Positions 61,845 through 64,000 of a stretch of 64,000 bases of DNA are shown here, piece by piece. The position numbers were made by a program, and so were the translations under genes. The stretch covers positions 17,794,001 to 17,858,000 of the forward strand of contig OU612065.1 in assembly GCA_914767715.1 (NCBI GenBank), given 5' to 3'. The DNA comes from Membranipora membranacea (lineage: Eukaryota; Bryozoa; Gymnolaemata; Cheilostomatida; Membraniporidae). The notes beneath the pieces are model-generated. The model was not told where the DNA came from and did not search any database. It was given only the letters and a program-made list of their open reading frames with translations. Positions within the stretch are counted from its first letter, which is position 1, and every line of letters begins with the position of its first letter.

Positions 61845-64000
61845 GCACTACAGTATGTCAGTGATATTTCCCTGCAAAATGACCTCAATATCAAAACCCC
61901 TCTTAGAATATTGGAAAAAAAATTGACATACAATAAGTTTTCCATTAGTTGAATGAGAGCGTACTCATAAGGAATATTATCTGTATCAATGAAAAAGGAA
62001 AGCTGTCTTTTAATTTAAATCATTAACGTAAACACTTCATTGACGCATATCCGGATGAATTCAGCTACAAAAGCTCAGAGTATTTTGTTGCTTAGGACAT
62101 CTGGAGTGTGGCGGCATAGATTCCAAACATTGGCCAGGTAAATAATGACCAACCAAGTACATGTATATATATGTACATCCTGTTTAAATATAATCTGGTG
62201 AAGCCTATAAGTGTAAGTCACAAGTGTACAGAAGTCGTCATATGGACGTAATGTTATCTCGAAATCCTAAACCCAATCTCAGCTATACTACTTATACAAT
62301 ATCTATCCGAAAAGGGTGTGGTCTTCAGAATCGGAGTAGAGATCACAAAATTGGAGTAAGCCCAAAGGAGAGTTGCAAAAGCATGGGCAGGCCTGAGGTT
62401 TTATTGTAACCCAGAACACAAACATGCTTACTTGACTTGTGAGGCCATAAATGACCTTCCTTAGTTAAGGTTTATGTCTAAGCCAAGAGCTTTGTGACAG
62501 ACAGTGCTTTTATAATTATTGTCATGTGATCTTGGCCCAACTTTCATGATGGTTTTGCCTAAACAACAAGCATCCGAAAATCTAGTCTGAGTGTTTGATA
62601 ATGTAATGCCACTAACATGTAATGCAGCCGTCAGAGCACTAAGACTACTAAAAATCAAGCTGAGCAAACTCTGTCAAAGAGTCTCTCAAGGACCCCCCCC
62701 CCTCCCCCCAGTTAGGCTAAACTTATACATAATCTCTCAGCATACTCATTGAATAACAATGGTGGTGGTAGAATTCTGAAAACGTGATGAATTGGCAGGA
62801 TATTAGTGTATATTGTTCATTTTATTACGTTTCAATTCCGCACAAATTGACGAACTTTTGGGTCTCCTTTGCAGTAAGACTCTATTCAAGAGATTGTGGG
62901 GATCAAATGAAGGGCTGCAAATGGGCTATCTCTGCACCGATGATTTATCTATGCTCATTCATTATTGACCCCTCAGGATTCCAAAATAATACTGATAATT
63001 CTATAAGTTGTCTACCCAACTTTACAGTGAAGCTCAGGATAAAAAAAGGGCAAGCAGTTGTTTTCTCTTTCAAGTGTATTCCATTTGGCATTTTTCCAAC
63101 ACAAAATGTAAACACTCACATGTGCTTTCTTATTTTATTGTGCAGTCCCCATGACAACAATTGTGGAGAATACATTTGATTGGTCAGAGTCTCCACGTGA
63201 TTTCAAAAATGGCCGCTATGAGTATTTCCCAGATACTGCCATTTCCTACTTGAGTTTTAGAGTGAGATGTGAGCTTCCCATCATCTGATGAGAGAGGGTT
63301 GAGCCAGGCATAACATACAAGCAGCAGAAAGGAATCAAGCAGAAGAACTAATTTGTCAGGGACTCAGGCTGTTTTCAGAGCCTATATCTGTGCCTAGTGA
63401 GTGTGAGTGTTATTTTCTTCTACTAATCACTGCCATCATCATCTGTCTATTGAGATCACTATATTCTATTGTTAACCTAGGGTGGCAGCATTGTGTTTTG
63501 CACTCAACCTCACATATCAGAGATTTGGCTGATCAGAGTTTCCTAATGTTTGCTAGTGTAATTAATACTATAGACTATGTAAAGCTGGTTTGGGCATAAC
63601 TAGTACCCCTACCGGGCCTATACTACTATATCTATGTTTCAATCCCCTATTTAGATACTAGCTGCACTGTATTTTTGCCTAGTTATTACTAAACTTTATA
63701 TAGTGCGCATATGATATGTACTCATCCCATCTGACTCTCTTTAACCCGAGTGACTGAGTCGAGGCCTTTTCTTGTTAGTGCCATGCACTGATCCTCTACA
63801 CTACTTGGCCCTACCAAATAATCTTCCATGTTATTTGTCAGAAGTCGTGCCTGATCTTCTATCCCTTATCCTCTAATACAAGATATTAACTTCGAATTAT
63901 ACAAATTGATTGCTTACTTGGCTCAGATGTAAGGCGTACATATTGATGACTAGTATTTTCTTCTTCTAGCTTTACTTATTGGGAACTAAGTACAGATGAG
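61845..64000. other. Right-end intergenic region
   Basis: No exon is supported. A C-homopolymer lies near 62694. CACGTGA at about 63195 followed by AAAATGGCCGC resembles an E-box plus YY1-type promoter, but the ATG within it opens only a 14-codon frame, so no gene is called. Confidence 0.45.

Noticed and set aside
62784-63179. 131-codon open frame near the right end
   Set aside because: No recognisable domain, and the sequence does not read like a conserved protein; probably chance.

Overview
This is a eukaryotic, almost certainly animal, genomic window. Genes are split by GT-AG introns of about 0.1-3.5 kb, the DNA is AT-rich, and several proteins belong to animal families: an E2F1/2/3-type factor, a class II DYRK kinase, LAMTOR2, COA7, a VWA3-type protein, and secreted pentraxin and PAN-like proteins. 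About 11 host genes in 64 kb suggests a fairly compact invertebrate genome. I cannot fix the phylum from sequence alone. Exons were joined by eye using splice sites and phase. In every multi-exon model given as CDS the phases close exactly, except at the unresolved 5' ends of the VWA3 and DYRK genes.

Layout. 1-13.5 kb (-): a ciliary-type VWA3A/B-like gene, at least 17 exons, running off the left edge. An intronless F-box gene (6.6-8.0 kb, -) sits inside its 3.45 kb intron. 13.5-19.1 kb (+): an E2F1/2/3-type gene behind a promoter with three ATTGG boxes and two E2F consensus sites. 20.6-20.8 kb: a 12-bp minisatellite. 22.5-30.9 kb (+): a secreted Asn-Gly-Asn-rich protein whose fifth intron holds a 134-bp tandem repeat and a 5,066-bp P-element-like (THAP9-type) transposon. 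The transposon has 34-bp perfect terminal inverted repeats, an 8-bp target duplication and a decayed transposase on the - strand. 31.7-33.1 kb (-): COA7, head-to-head with LAMTOR2 (34.4-36.2 kb, +). 39.4-47.5 kb (+): a DYRK2/4-type kinase with an unusual RS/TPKP-repeat tail. 48.7-51.6 kb (+): two tandem membrane-protein genes of a family I do not recognise. 53.4-54.7 kb (-) and 57.1-61.8 kb (-): two related secreted proteins ending in PAN/apple-like modules, the second with a pentraxin/LamG-like domain at its N-terminus. The rest is intergenic, with small foldback and dispersed repeats.

The genes do not form one pathway. Local histories are visible instead: tandem duplication (membrane pair, secreted pair, 134-bp units), gene nesting, possible divergent promoters (VWA3/E2F, COA7/LAMTOR2) and transposon insertion. 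The most notable structures are the P-like element with about 247-bp subterminal inverted repeats, the NGN protein built from symmetric phase-1 exons, the CCAAT/E2F promoter array, and the pentraxin-ectodomain-PAN architecture.
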